Source: Eretmocerus hayati
Taxonomy: Eukaryota > Arthropoda > Insecta > Hymenoptera > Aphelinidae
DNA: 64,000 bases
Direction: 5' to 3'
NCBI GenBank assembly: GCA_029851415.1
Contig: CM056741.1
Span: 87,372,282-87,436,281, forward strand
Numbering within the stretch: the first letter of the stretch is position 1; each line of letters begins with the position of its first letter. Below are positions 11,380 through 20,600 of the stretch, piece after piece. The position numbers were made by a program, and so were the translations under genes. The notes below the pieces were generated by a model. It had not been told where the DNA came from and did no database searches. It saw nothing but the letters and a program-made list of their open reading frames with translations.

Positions 11380-13658
11380 GTATGTATGAGGGATAAGCTT
11401 TGAGAAAGTATTCCAACACTGTAAAAACTTGGTTGAATTTTCAGCCAACATTTCAAACAGCTGGTTGAATTTTTCTTCCACCCAGGTGGCCGAACTCTTT
11501 TTTCACCCGGGGGGGGGGGGGGGGGGTTGAAATTTTAACCGGTTGGTTGAGTTCTCAACTAAGTGATTGATCCCGGATGGGTAATCACCGGTGTAGATCT
11601 GCCACATTCAGGTCGCGTGAAAAATTCACCGACTCTATTATTATGGGTATATTATACGGAACCCATGAGATTCGTAAACGGCAATCTCTAGGTGCCATTT
11701 TTGGATCAGAATAACAGTTCCTCGTGTTTTTTTGTGAACAAACATGAAAAAAAGCACCGGCGCGCACAGCGAGAAATCAAAACAAAGTCTTATTGGTCAC
11801 TAGCAGCCATCTAAAAGTATAGGCGCTAATGGCAAGAATTTGCCTCGATTTCTCGCTGTGGAATTTTCATGTGGAATTTCGGATTTTTTTCGAAAAGTTT
11901 CGGCCACCGGCACGCTATTTCGGATGAAATCCGGGTTAACCAACGTTTTCACGATTCAGTATCCGGATTGGTTACCGTTCGGCTAGAGGCTGACACGGCT
12001 CGCGTGGCTGCCGCTGATTTATTTTCTGTTTGTTTTTGTAAAAACATGATGAAACATGTTTATCTGACTCAAAAATGTCGTCCGGGCTCGACCATTGACG
12101 GGTTTCATGGCCTCGTATTACACCCATAAATAAAATGTCGGAGAATTTTTTGCACGAGCTTAGCGTGGCAGCCCCAGCCGAGCGGCCGATACTGAATCGC
12201 GAAAACGTTGTTTAACCTGGATTTCTTCCGAAAAAAACTCGCGTGGCCACCGCTGATGTTTTACTGTATCTGTTCATGAATCAAGATGATAAAACTTATG
12301 TTTTTCTGACCTTATGACAGTGAAGTCTTGAGTTCGATATACCTGCCGTCAACTTGAGCAGCGTAAAGTTTTGGCAAAAACATTATTTATCAAATGCATT
12401 TTCGGGGTGCCATTCGATCAGGTGCTGCCGTCAAATTGGGTAAATACGGCCGTATTACGGTATATAGTGGGTGCAACTTTGGTACATCCTCGAAAAATGA
12501 TTTTCAAAGCTGCGGTCGACAAGGCAAATAATTCTATTTCTCTGAAATCTGCTCCCTTCACTTATTGGGATATGCATGAAGAAATATCTTGAGCGTCTAC
12601 AGATCTCGTGCTAATGTTTTTTGTTGTTATTGAAGCTTCTTCCAAAAGAGCTGGTTTCGCAGCAATAAGGGTGTGCGTGGTTCAGTAATTTGATCTGGTA
12701 AGAGTTATTCCAGAGCGAACCGCGCGGGTAAAAGTAACGCTCCATTTTGAACACTTTAATGTAACTTTGGTTGGGGTGTTGACAAAATTGGCATTCTGAG
12801 GATGAAATTACATTGCGAAAAAAACATTGAAAATGTACCAAAGTTACTCAATTTTAGATAGAAAGCTTTATGGTAGGGATAAATTTGGCACACATTTGTA
12901 TTACAGCTCTTTCCTGACTTATCTTGAACCGAGTGATGGTCCACGAGGTGATGTAATATTTCGGATTCGCCTAACATGGTGTTGGCTAGAACCTAAATAT
13001 TTTGTTAGTGTACCAAAGTTACCCGGCCGAGGTCTAACTTTGGTACACTTACTCAACTGATGACAGCTCTAGCTATAGAGACATGAAATTGAAGTTCGTT
13101 GAGACTGTAAGCTCTCAATTAGCCCCTGGTTGTCAATGTAGGTTGAAGTTCAAACTAAATTAAAAGTACAATAACCGTTCCATAATTATCTAACTTGGAG
13201 ATGGTGTAGTCGTGCGCCTCAATCACCACTTGTAAAATAGACCTTCTGTAAATAGTCCTCCAAACATCTGATGGCGATGAACAGATGATGATTTTGATGA
13301 AGTTTAGACCAATAACGTAAAAATCTAGCAGTACTCATCATCCGAATGGTATGAAATTTTGATTTGTTTGAGAAAAGAATCGTATTTGAGAAATTTTTTT
13401 TGTCCGCTTGATATCCACCAATTTTACAAGCTGTGACAAGCGCGTGATGAGACTCTACTGGTCCCGAATCCAGTAGAGAGTACCTCATCAAAAAAATTTA
13501 TCGTAAAAGTATCACTAACGCTGAAGGCTGCGACTCACGCTGGATAAGTTTGAAATCACGAAAAAGTAATCGTAAACTAACAAGCTAATGGACGCACGAT
13601 GAATAGAAATATGATGATCTAGTTGGGCAAGTATTTTGTGACATTTTCTCTTTCCCAG
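11380..13658. other. intron 2 of copy B with foldback repeats
   Basis: Non-coding. Holds a G run at about 11509-11527 flanked by TTGAA/TTCAA-rich sequence, an imperfect inverted repeat between about 11915-12000 and 12150-12232 (key string AACGTTTTCRCGATTCAGTA and its complement), and several copies of TAACTTTGGTACA near 12470, 12760-12850 and 13015-13045. These look like remains of small DNA elements. The open frames here have no recognisable product. Confidence 0.6.
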
Positions 13659-13956
13659 GAGTACGGTTGGGACAATCGAACAAGTAATTTGATTCTGAGT
13701 TCATTTCCTTGGGGCTATGTGATAACGCAAATACCAGGTGAATATTTGTCCAGAAGATCGAGTGCCGGAAAAATTGTATCCGTAGGGATGCTTGTGAGCT
13801 CGGTAACCAATCTGTTGATTCCCATATTGTCGGAATACGGGCCAGTGTCTGTCATGTGTTGCAAAATGGTGATGGGCCTTTGCCAAGGACCACTGATGCC
13901 GTGCAATTATGTCATGTTGTCGCGATGGGCACCACCGGCAGAAAAAATACGTCTAA
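13659..13956 (+). CDS. SLC17 copy B exon 3
   Basis: Acceptor TTTCCCAG; reads EYGWDNRTSNLILSSFPWGY, then VITQIPGEYLSRR, and ends ...NYVMLSRWAPPAEKIRL with donor A|GTAATC (phase 1). WGY-x3-QIPG and the W-x-PP-x-E-x-x-R loop are SLC17/MFS signatures between helices 2 and 4; the second Gly of the common PGG is Glu here. Open frame continues past the donor into the Polinton repeat, which is not coding. Confidence 0.88.
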
Positions 13957-14008
13957 GTAATCATTGGATCTCTAATATTACTTTGATAATCAGATGGTTT
14001 CTCGTAGA

Positions 14009-14014
14009 TGCGGG
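14009..14014. other. left target-site duplication TGCGGG
   Basis: TGCGGG directly precedes the left end AGTAGTGG; the same six bases follow the right end at 20633-20638. Six-base duplications are the rule for Polintons. Confidence 0.85.
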
Positions 14015-14040
14015 AGTAGTGGAACTGTGGGGGTACGAGC

Positions 14041-14152
14041 GCACCCGGTACGAGCGCAGGGCGGTACGAGCGCAGTGTCCGGTACGAGCGCAGTGTCCGG
14101 TACGAGCGCAGTATCCGGTACGAGCGCAGTGGACGGTACGAGCGCAGTGGCA
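14041..14152 (+). repeat. 18-bp tandem repeat near the left end
   Basis: About five copies of GGTACGAGCGCAGTGTCC, with variants, inside the terminal repeat. The right arm has about one more copy (20478-20600), so the number changes between arms. Confidence 0.9.
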
Positions 14153-14178
14153 CCCCCCTTTCGTCCAAATATACAATT

Positions 14179-14212
14179 GTGTGTGTGTGTATGTGTGTGT
14201 GTGTGTGTGTGT
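14179..14212 (+). repeat. GT microsatellite in the left arm
   Basis: (GT)n with one AT interruption; mirrored as (CA)n at 20420-20452. Confidence 0.95.
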
Positions 14213-14214
14213 CA

Positions 14215-14286
14215 GCCGGAATAGCTCAGTGGGAGAGCGTCATGTCAGCAAACCATGAGGTCCTCGGTTCGATCCCGGGTTTCGGC
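14215..14286 (+). tRNA. tRNA-like gene in the left terminal repeat
   Basis: 72 nt. Acceptor GCCGGAA pairs with TTTCGGC, D arm GCTC/GAGC, box A TAGCTCAGTGG, T arm CTCGG/CCGGG around TTCGATC, box B GGTTCGATCCC, then eight T at 14287-14294, a pol III terminator. The anticodon arm is odd: six-base stem TCATGT/CCATGA with a mismatch next to the loop, or five pairs with a nine-base loop TCAGCAAAC, and there is no U at position 33. GCA would lie at the anticodon place. Transcription by pol III looks possible; decoding is doubtful. Confidence 0.55.
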
Positions 14287-14296
14287 TTTTTTTTGT

Positions 14297-14749
14297 TCAA
14301 TCTTCTTCCACGATGTCTATGCCCAGCGCTTGGATACGGACATGATCATCCATTTTGATGCCACTGCTCAGAATTGTTTCCACATATTTCCTTAACCTGA
14401 GCAGATACAGTTTTGTGCTCCCACAATCATCTCTCAAATATCGATCGATATCTTCGATGATAGATAGTGAGGGATAGTCCTGGTATTTGCCAATTTTGAA
14501 GTTATAGAAGATGACGTCAGCAATCCATAGCGAGTTATCTAGTATATTGTAGTCTATGGGTGCGGTCTCAACGCATTTCTTGCATGCATCATCCTCGCGA
14601 TGGAAATTGACACTGATGGCTGTTTCACCAGGCATCATCTTCCAATCTTTTGATTCCGGATAGCCTCCATAGGATACCACTCTCTCTTCTCTCTTTGAAT
14701 TCCCATCCTCATCGAGGAAATGAACGCAGACGAAGAAACAGAATACCAT
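14297..14749 (-). CDS. 150-aa protein of the Polinton-type element, left copy
   Basis: I do not recognise the family. Starts MVFCFFVCVHFLDEDGNSKR in a strong context (ACCATGG) and ends ALGIDIVEED before TGA. A longer frame upstream (start at 15037) is open but would have to begin before the TATA box at 14794-14800, so the shorter start is chosen. It has a CKKC pair near residue 61, an acidic C-terminus and no signal peptide or clear membrane helix beyond the short hydrophobic start. It lies within the terminal inverted repeat, so each element carries two copies facing outward toward the ends; the copy at 19884-20336 is the same protein. The tRNA-like gene lies just beyond its 3' end, convergent. 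Confidence 0.65.
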   Translation of the reverse strand: MVFCFFVCVHFLDEDGNSKREERVVSYGGYPESKDWKMMPGETAISVNFHREDDACKKCVETAPIDYNILDNSLWIADVIFYNFKIGKYQDYPSLSIIEDIDRYLRDDCGSTKLYLLRLRKYVETILSSGIKMDDHVRIQALGIDIVEED

Positions 14750-14793
14750 GGTTGACTTCTTGTTGAATGATCCAGCCACACTGTGTTCGCCTG

Positions 14794-14800
14794 CTTTATA
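14794..14800 (-). promoter_or_regulatory. TATA box of the left 150-aa gene
   Basis: TATAAAG on the minus strand, 51 nt upstream of the ATG at 14749; upstream lie GC-rich CCGCCGACGCCGC repeats. Confidence 0.6.
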
Positions 14801-15059
14801 CCCTGAGAATCCGAGCCGCCGACGCCGCAACTCGAGCCGCCGACGCCGCAGCTGAGCGCTCATTGGCCAGCATCTCAAAGTCTGCTGCTCATTGGTTGTT
14901 GCAGGACTCAACCTGCAGAGGTCGGATTGGTGGGGACCCCAGCCACGCCCACACCTGTGGAGTACAGCCAATATTTCTACTCCTCCAATACTATCACGCC
15001 TGCTTAACGATCTTCTGTTTCTGATGAGAGTCATCATTTTTCAATTTCTTATACTCACT

Positions 15060-16058
15060 ATACGGCTCTACCCCGCGCGGTATTCGTGCGGTATACATGT
15101 ACCCCGCGCGGTATACGTCTACCCCGCGCGGTATTCGAGCGGTATACGTCTACCCCGCGCGGTATTCGTGCGGTATACGTCTATTCCGCGCGGTATTCGA
15201 GCGGTATACGTCTACCCCGCGCGGTATTAGTGCGGTATACGTGTACCCCGCGCGGTATACAGTTCTACCCCGCGCGGTATTCGTGCGGTATACGTGTACC
15301 CCGCGCGGTATTCGTGCGGTATACGTTTATCCCACGCGGTATTCATACGGTATTCGTGCGGTGTACGTCTACCCCGCGCGGTATTCGTGCGGTGTACAGC
15401 TACCCCGTGCGGTATTCGTCCGGTATACGTCTACCCCGCGCGGTATTCGTGCGGTATACGTGTACCCCGCGCGGTATTCGTGCGGTATACGTTTATTCCG
15501 CGCGGTATTCGAGCGGTATACGTCTAACCCGCGCGGTATTAGTGCGGTATACGTGTACCCCGCGCGGTATTCGTGCGGTATACGTTTATCCCACGCGGTA
15601 TTCATACGGTATTCGTGCGGTGTACGTCTACCCCGCGCGGTATTCGTGCGGTGTACAGCTACCCCGTGCGGTATTCGTCCGGTATACGTCTACCCCGCGC
15701 GGTATTCGTGCGGTGTACGTCTACCCCGCGCTATACAGTTCTACCCCGCGCGGTATTCGTGCGGTATACGTGTACCCTGTGCGGTATTCGTGCGGTGTAC
15801 GTCTACCCCGCGCGGTATTCGTGCGGTATACGTCTGCCCCGCGCGGTATTCGTGTACCCCGCGCGGTATTCGTGCGGTATACGTGTACCCCGCGCGGTAT
15901 TCGTGCGGTATACGTGTACCCCGCGCGGTATTCGTGCGGTATACGTGTACCCCGCGCGGTATTCGTGTACTCCGCGCGGTATTCGTACGGTATACGTTTA
16001 TCCCACGTGGTATTCATGCGGTATTCGTGTACCCCGCAAGGTATTCGTGCGGTATACA
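15060..16058 (+). repeat. 31-bp GC-rich palindromic array, left arm
   Basis: About 30 irregular units built from CCGCGCGGTATTCGTGCGG and GTATACGTSTACC. Each unit holds self-complementary cores (CCGCGCGG, GTATAC). Because 31 is not a multiple of three and stops are rare, long frames open on both strands (up to 373 codons with a repeating YPARYSCGIR pattern); I regard these as by-products. The array is inverted at 18623-19572. Confidence 0.92.
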
Positions 16059-16172
16059 GAACCCCCTCCCCTTGTACAGCTCGTTTGATCACAGAATCGA
16101 TGGCAGAATGGATCTTGGTCGAGGTATGCACTAGTCTGGAGAACCACATCCATCCTATGGCTCATATCCAGT

Positions 16173-17474
16173 TCAGTAGTATTCCCCGTTATATCTCCTT
16201 TTCTTGATACCCTGCACATATTCGAAATTCTTGGGTAGAGTCTCGTAAGATGGCAATCCCAATCGTTTGAAAGTTCGACGTGCAACCTCATCCCATGAAT
16301 CTCTAGTCTCCTCCTTCGAATATCTCTTATCCGTATGATCATTGAGCCAAGTATCCCACGAGTGCAACTCCGGCAAACGAAAACCCAGAAGCGTAGAAGG
16401 GAACTGGAAGCTCCCACATTTTCTCCATTCGTAGTTGGTGGATGGCCATCTGTCAGAGCCCAGTGGTTCATCATTACTGACCTGTTCTGCCCATTCCTGA
16501 CCAGAATCATCATAATCCAACCTCCGTTTGCTCGACCTGCTGTCACACAGTTCCGAATCTTCATCCGGATCGAATGATGGATTGCTGTGATATGAGCCTG
16601 ATTCAAATGATGCATTGCTGTGGTCTGATCCCGACATATCATCTGATTCAGTTAGATTGCTATGATATGATCCCGAATAGAAAGATTGATTGCTATGATG
16701 CGATTCCGAATCAAAAGATCCATGGCTGTGACTCGATCCAGATTCGATATCAGCTCCTGGATCACTAAACGAGGTACTCGATGCATTACAACGAGAACTA
16801 CTAGAAGTCGGTTCCACATATCCACTAGATTTCTTATTTGGAATTGAGTCACGTCCAGGCCCACACTCTGGAAGAATAACATTGTTACCGCGAGCTCCAT
16901 AGTTACCCGAAAGTGCTCTGGAATGCTCTGAGTCATTATGGTTTTCCCGCACACTGCTATCGTATCCAAACGCTGCTGGATTACTATGGTTTCCACCCAA
17001 CAATCGGTGCCTCACATTAGAAGGTGGTACTGAATAAACTACAGGATGATTGTGATCGCTGACACTGACTAGATCCATTCCACGAGTCACTCCTATACTA
17101 GGGCATCGCTTAGTCCTATAATACTCAACGCATTTCCATCGAATTGTACCATTGCGATTGGTTTTTTCTCGGATAAAATGGCTGCCAGCTACTACAAGTT
17201 GTTCCTTACCAAGACGATTCTTGATGAATTTCATTGACCCATCCATTTTGCTGAGAGAGGAGATTCCTTCTTGAGGGTCCCCTAGATTCTCTCCTGATGC
17301 TGGACTCGATCCGTTGACCCCCAAGTTTCCTCCATCAAATGCCTCCCTGTTCCTTCCCGAGATTTGATTTGACTCTATATTCCTGCCATTGGCAGACCCC
17401 CCACGCAGAAGCTCAAATTTCTTCTTCACTGACACAGCAGCTCGCTCCAAGGCTTCTTCAAAGTTTTCACCCAT
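16173..17474 (-). CDS. FLYWCH-type zinc-finger protein of the Polinton-type element
   Basis: 433 aa if it starts at the ATG at 17474 (AAGATGG); a further in-frame ATG at 17519 lies only 4 nt from a TATAAATA box and would precede the transcription start. Around residues 85-150 is a FLYWCH zinc finger: KFIKNRLGKEQLVVAGSHF, then RWKC, a second Cys in KRCPS, and HNHP, giving the C-C-H-H set. FLYWCH fingers bind DNA and occur often in transposases and transposon-captured genes. The middle (about 200-310) is low-complexity Ser/His/Asp repeats of the SGSYHSNxSF type. The C-terminus (from about 330) is a folded-looking region rich in Trp (W-x2-W, WDEVARRTFKRLGLPSYETL) that I cannot assign. It follows the 280-aa gene on the same strand with 83 nt between stop and start, but has its own TATA box. 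Likely a DNA-binding regulator of the element; function is inference. Confidence 0.72.
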   Translation of the reverse strand: MGENFEEALERAAVSVKKKFELLRGGSANGRNIESNQISGRNREAFDGGNLGVNGSSPASGENLGDPQEGISSLSKMDGSMKFIKNRLGKEQLVVAGSHFIREKTNRNGTIRWKCVEYYRTKRCPSIGVTRGMDLVSVSDHNHPVVYSVPPSNVRHRLLGGNHSNPAAFGYDSSVRENHNDSEHSRALSGNYGARGNNVILPECGPGRDSIPNKKSSGYVEPTSSSSRCNASSTSFSDPGADIESGSSHSHGSFDSESHHSNQSFYSGSYHSNLTESDDMSGSDHSNASFESGSYHSNPSFDPDEDSELCDSRSSKRRLDYDDSGQEWAEQVSNDEPLGSDRWPSTNYEWRKCGSFQFPSTLLGFRLPELHSWDTWLNDHTDKRYSKEETRDSWDEVARRTFKRLGLPSYETLPKNFEYVQGIKKRRYNGEYY

Positions 17475-17522
17475 CTTGTTTGAATGTTGAAGGAGTAATG
17501 TCTTCGTGATCGTGTTCATCTG

Positions 17523-17530
17523 TATTTATA
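17523..17530 (-). promoter_or_regulatory. TATA box of the FLYWCH gene
   Basis: TATAAATA on the minus strand, 56 nt before the chosen ATG at 17474 and only 4 nt before the upstream ATG; this spacing decides the start. Confidence 0.6.
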
Positions 17531-17557
17531 GTCGATTCCCTTGACAAATTCTAAGGG

Positions 17558-18400
17558 TCAATAGATATAGCCCGCGATGTACAAAGATTCCAAGATAGCT
17601 CTTATCTCATCATCATTATTTCGATTCCCAGCAAACTTATCTTCCATTAGGATGTGAAGTCTGCCGACTATCTTGTTAGGATCGTCCCAGTATATCCTTT
17701 TCGTCTGATTTGTCAGTAATCCACCAATTTTCTCAGAACCAAAAAGGGGCGCGATGATATTCCTGAATTTCCGGCTCTTGCTTCTGCGGAGTTCTCCATC
17801 ACGAAGGAATCTTTTTCGATGAACTTGCGAGACGTCTAGAATCTTCCGATAGTTTGCCATGTCTTCTTCGCTTATCACATTTTGATTTGGAACTTTTTTA
17901 AAGATTAATTCAAGAAGACCATGGGTGGTTGGGAAGCGCTCATTATCAACCTCGATGAGATTGTTCGTTAGGTGTATCCGCGATTTACCAATGACCAAGG
18001 AATTCCCATTCTTCCTGACTCCATATATTTTATCCAGATTCTCGTCATCTCTCCGAAGAATTGCCAAGTAGTCGTCAGGCTCACTGACTTCATCATCAGC
18101 TGTCTCGAAGGAGGTAGCCGATTCACTCCTGTCATCCCCTGAGAGGGTGTTATTTATAATAGTCTTATCGATTTCTTGCGAGTCTTCGACAGTATCGTCT
18201 GATATTCTCGGAGGAACTTGGATTCTCTCTTGCTGAGCTATGATTCTCTCGAGGGAATCTGTAATAGGTTCGAATGTGCCACTCATGTTCTTCTCAAACT
18301 CGGCTTGTTGGCGTTTTATCAACGCATACTCCCGTTTAAGCGCTCTTTTCATTCGTATGAGCTTGACTAATGTATCTCTTTGATTGAAGTAGTCCTCCAT
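17558..18400 (-). CDS. 280-aa coiled-coil protein with DUF8207-like C-terminal domain
   Basis: Residues 1-55 are a charged helical stretch (LVKLIRMKRALKREYALIKR) likely to form a coiled coil; 60-115 is an acidic linker. From about 120 on, the pattern YGVRKNG...LVIGKSRI, then RFPTTHGLLELIFKK, SEEDMANYRKIL, a basic patch RRSKSRKFRNIIAPLF and the final WDDPNKIVGRLHIL...EIRAILESLYIAGYI matches, from memory, a domain of unknown function (I believe DUF8207) common in insect and cnidarian genomes in mobile-element settings. The closing D-P-N...L...E-x2-I-x-E-L/S-x2-A-G-Y-I block is the clearest mark. I infer a structural or nucleic-acid-binding role in the element; no enzyme motif is seen. Confidence 0.68.
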   Translation of the reverse strand: MEDYFNQRDTLVKLIRMKRALKREYALIKRQQAEFEKNMSGTFEPITDSLERIIAQQERIQVPPRISDDTVEDSQEIDKTIINNTLSGDDRSESATSFETADDEVSEPDDYLAILRRDDENLDKIYGVRKNGNSLVIGKSRIHLTNNLIEVDNERFPTTHGLLELIFKKVPNQNVISEEDMANYRKILDVSQVHRKRFLRDGELRRSKSRKFRNIIAPLFGSEKIGGLLTNQTKRIYWDDPNKIVGRLHILMEDKFAGNRNNDDEIRAILESLYIAGYIY

Positions 18401-18454
18401 ACCGACAGTTCAATGTGGAGTGTTGGACTGAGAAGATCTCATGGGGAGGGAACA

Positions 18455-18461
18455 TTTTATG
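18455..18461 (-). promoter_or_regulatory. TATA-like box of the 280-aa gene
   Basis: CATAAAA on the minus strand, about 60 nt upstream of the ATG at 18400; weaker than the other two TATA boxes in the element but at a similar distance. Confidence 0.4.
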
Positions 18462-18622
18462 ACAGAGCACGGACGGCGCAGAGAGACTGTGGAATGGGGA
18501 ATATCATATGGAAACTTTGCAGGATGGATGGATGGTCGTAGGTTCTCCAAAAGTGCATACCGGGACCAAGATCCATTCTGCCATCCATTCTTTGATCAGA
18601 CCAGCTATACATGGGAATAGAG

Positions 18623-19572
18623 CTGTATACCACGCGGGGTACACGCATACTGCACGAACACCGCGCGAGATAGACGTATACCGCTCGAAGACCGCGCGGA
18701 ATAGACGTATACCGCACGAATACCGCGCGGGGTACACGTATACCGCACGAATACCGCGCGGGGTACACGTATACCGCACGAATACCGCGCGGGGTACACG
18801 AATACCGCGCGGGGCAGACGTATACCGCACGAATACCGCGCGGGGTAGACGTACACCGCACGAATACCGCACAGGGTACACGTATACCGCACGAATACCG
18901 CGCGGGGTAGAACTGTATACCGCGCGGGGTAGACGTACACCGCACGAATACCGCACAGGGTACACGTATACCGCACGAATACCGCGCGGGGTAGAACTGT
19001 ATACCGCGTGGGGTAGACGTACACCGCACGAATACCGCACAGGGTACACGTATACCACACGAGTACCGCGCGGGGTAGAACTGTATACCGCGCGGGGTAG
19101 ACGTACACCGCACGAATACCGCGCGGGGTAGACGTATACCGGACGAATACCGCACGGGGTAGCTGTACACCGCACGAATACCGCGCGGGGTAGACGTCCA
19201 CCGCACGAATACCGTATGAATACCGCGTGGGATAAACGTATACCGCACGAATACCGCGCGGGGTACACGTATACCGCACGAATACCGCGCGGGGTAGAAC
19301 TGCATACCGCGCGGGGTACACGTATACCGCACTAATACCGCGCGGGGTAGACGTATACCGCTCGAATACCGCGCGGAATAGACGTATACCGCACGAATAC
19401 CGCGCGGGGTACACGTATACCGCACTAATACCGCGCGGGGTAGACGTATACCGCACGAATACCGCGCGGGGTAGACGTATACCGCGCGGGGTACATGTAT
19501 ACCGCACGAATACCGCGCGGGGTACACGAATACCGCGCGGGGTACACGAATACCGCGCGGGGTAGAGCCGTA
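18623..19572 (-). repeat. 31-bp GC-rich palindromic array, right arm
   Basis: Inverted counterpart of 15060-16058. The same core words occur, but unit order and number differ. A longer-period block (about 130 bp, containing ATACCGCGYGGGGTAGAACT) is repeated about three times at 18900-19100, which is not seen in the left arm. Confidence 0.92.
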
Positions 19573-19832
19573 TAGTGAGTATAAGAAATTGAAAAATGAT
19601 GACTCTCATCAGAAACAGAAGATCGTTAAGCAGGCGTGATAGTATTGGAGGAGTAGAAATATTGGCTGTACTCCACAGGTGTGGGCGTGTCTGGGGCCCC
19701 CACCAATCCGACCTCTGCAGGTTGAGTCCTGCAACAACCAATGAGCAGCAGACTTTGAGATGCTGGCCAATGAGCGCTCAGCTGCGGCGTCGGCGGCTCG
19801 AGTTGCGGCGTCGGCGGCTCGGATTCTCAGGG

Positions 19833-19839
19833 TATAAAG
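19833..19839 (+). promoter_or_regulatory. TATA box of the right 150-aa gene
   Basis: TATAAAG, 51 nt upstream of the ATG at 19884; same spacing as in the left arm. Confidence 0.6.
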
Positions 19840-19883
19840 CAGGCGAACACAGTGTGGCTGGATCATTCAACAAGAAGTCAACC

Positions 19884-20336
19884 ATGGTATTCTGTTTCTT
19901 CGTCTGCGTTCATTTCCTCGATGAGGATGGGAATTCAAAGAGAGAAGAGAGAGTGGTATCCTATGGAGGCTATCCGGAATCAAAAGATTGGAAGATGATG
20001 CCTGGTGAAACAGCCATCAGTGTCAATTTCCATCGCGAGGATGATGCATGCAAGAAATGCGTTGAGACCGCACCCATAGACTACAATATACTAGATAACT
20101 CGCTATGGATTGCTGACGTCATCTTCTATAACTTCAAAATTGGCAAATACCAGGACTATCCCTCACTATCTATCATCGAAGATATCGATCGATATTTGAG
20201 AGATGATTGTGGGAGCACAAAACTGTATCTGCTCAGGTTAAGGAAATATGTGGAAACAATTCTGAGCAGTGGCATCAAAATGGATGATCATGTCCGTATC
20301 CAAGCGCTGGGCATAGACATCGTGGAAGAAGATTGA
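19884..20336 (+). CDS. 150-aa protein of the Polinton-type element, right copy
   Basis: Same protein as at 14297-14749 with no amino-acid change that I can see in the 150 residues (the one difference between arms, Gly to Val, lies in the upstream frame). Two intact copies in opposite directions suggest that the arms are kept alike by recombination or by copying during replication, or that the insertion is recent. Unknown function. Confidence 0.65.
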   Translation: MVFCFFVCVHFLDEDGNSKREERVVSYGGYPESKDWKMMPGETAISVNFHREDDACKKCVETAPIDYNILDNSLWIADVIFYNFKIGKYQDYPSLSIIEDIDRYLRDDCGSTKLYLLRLRKYVETILSSGIKMDDHVRIQALGIDIVEED

Positions 20337-20346
20337 ACAAAAAAAA

Positions 20347-20418
20347 GCCGAAACCCGGGATCGAACCGAGGACCTCATGGTTTGCTGACATGACGCTCTC
20401 CCACTGAGCTATTCCGGC
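20347..20418 (-). tRNA. tRNA-like gene in the right terminal repeat
   Basis: Inverted copy of 14215-14286, same boxes A and B, followed on its strand by a T run shared with the end of the 150-aa gene. Confidence 0.55.
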
Positions 20419-20477
20419 TGACACACACACACACACACATACACACACACAATTGTATATTTGGACGAAAGGGGGGT

Positions 20478-20600
20478 GCCACTGCGCTCGTACCGTCCAC
20501 TGCGCTCGTACCGGACACTGCGCTCGTACCGGACACTGCGCTCGTACCGGACACTGCGCTCGTACCGGACACTGCGCTCGTACCGCCCTGCGCTCGTGCC
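20478..20600 (-). repeat. 18-bp tandem repeat near the right end
   Basis: About six copies of the complement of GGTACGAGCGCAGTGTCC, one or more beyond the left arm. Confidence 0.9.

Larger units (their letters stand above)
14015..16060 (+). repeat. left terminal inverted repeat of the Polinton-type element
   Basis: Inverted match to 18620-20632. The outer 1.05 kb (to about 15065) is nearly identical to the other arm; the inner part is the 31-bp array, which differs between arms by gain and loss of units. Confidence 0.88.

Noticed and set aside
11869..12129. 86-codon open frame in intron 2 of copy B
   Set aside because: Lies on an imperfect inverted repeat; no domain and no splice or start support.
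13623..14258. Frame of 211 codons running from SLC17 exon 3 into repeat DNA
   Set aside because: The true exon ends at a good donor at 13956; the rest is intron and the Polinton terminal repeat.
14297..15037. 246-codon version of the Polinton arm gene
   Set aside because: Its first ATG lies upstream of the TATA box; the start at 14749 fits the promoter and has a strong ATG context.
15060..16058. CRISPR-like appearance of regular short repeats
   Set aside because: No unique spacers of constant length; units are contiguous, and the genome is eukaryotic.
15086..16207. Long open frames (171-378 codons) with YPARYSCGIR repeats, and their mirror at 18457-19741
   Set aside because: They follow the 31-bp array through several frames and both strands; no start context, no conservation independent of the repeat.
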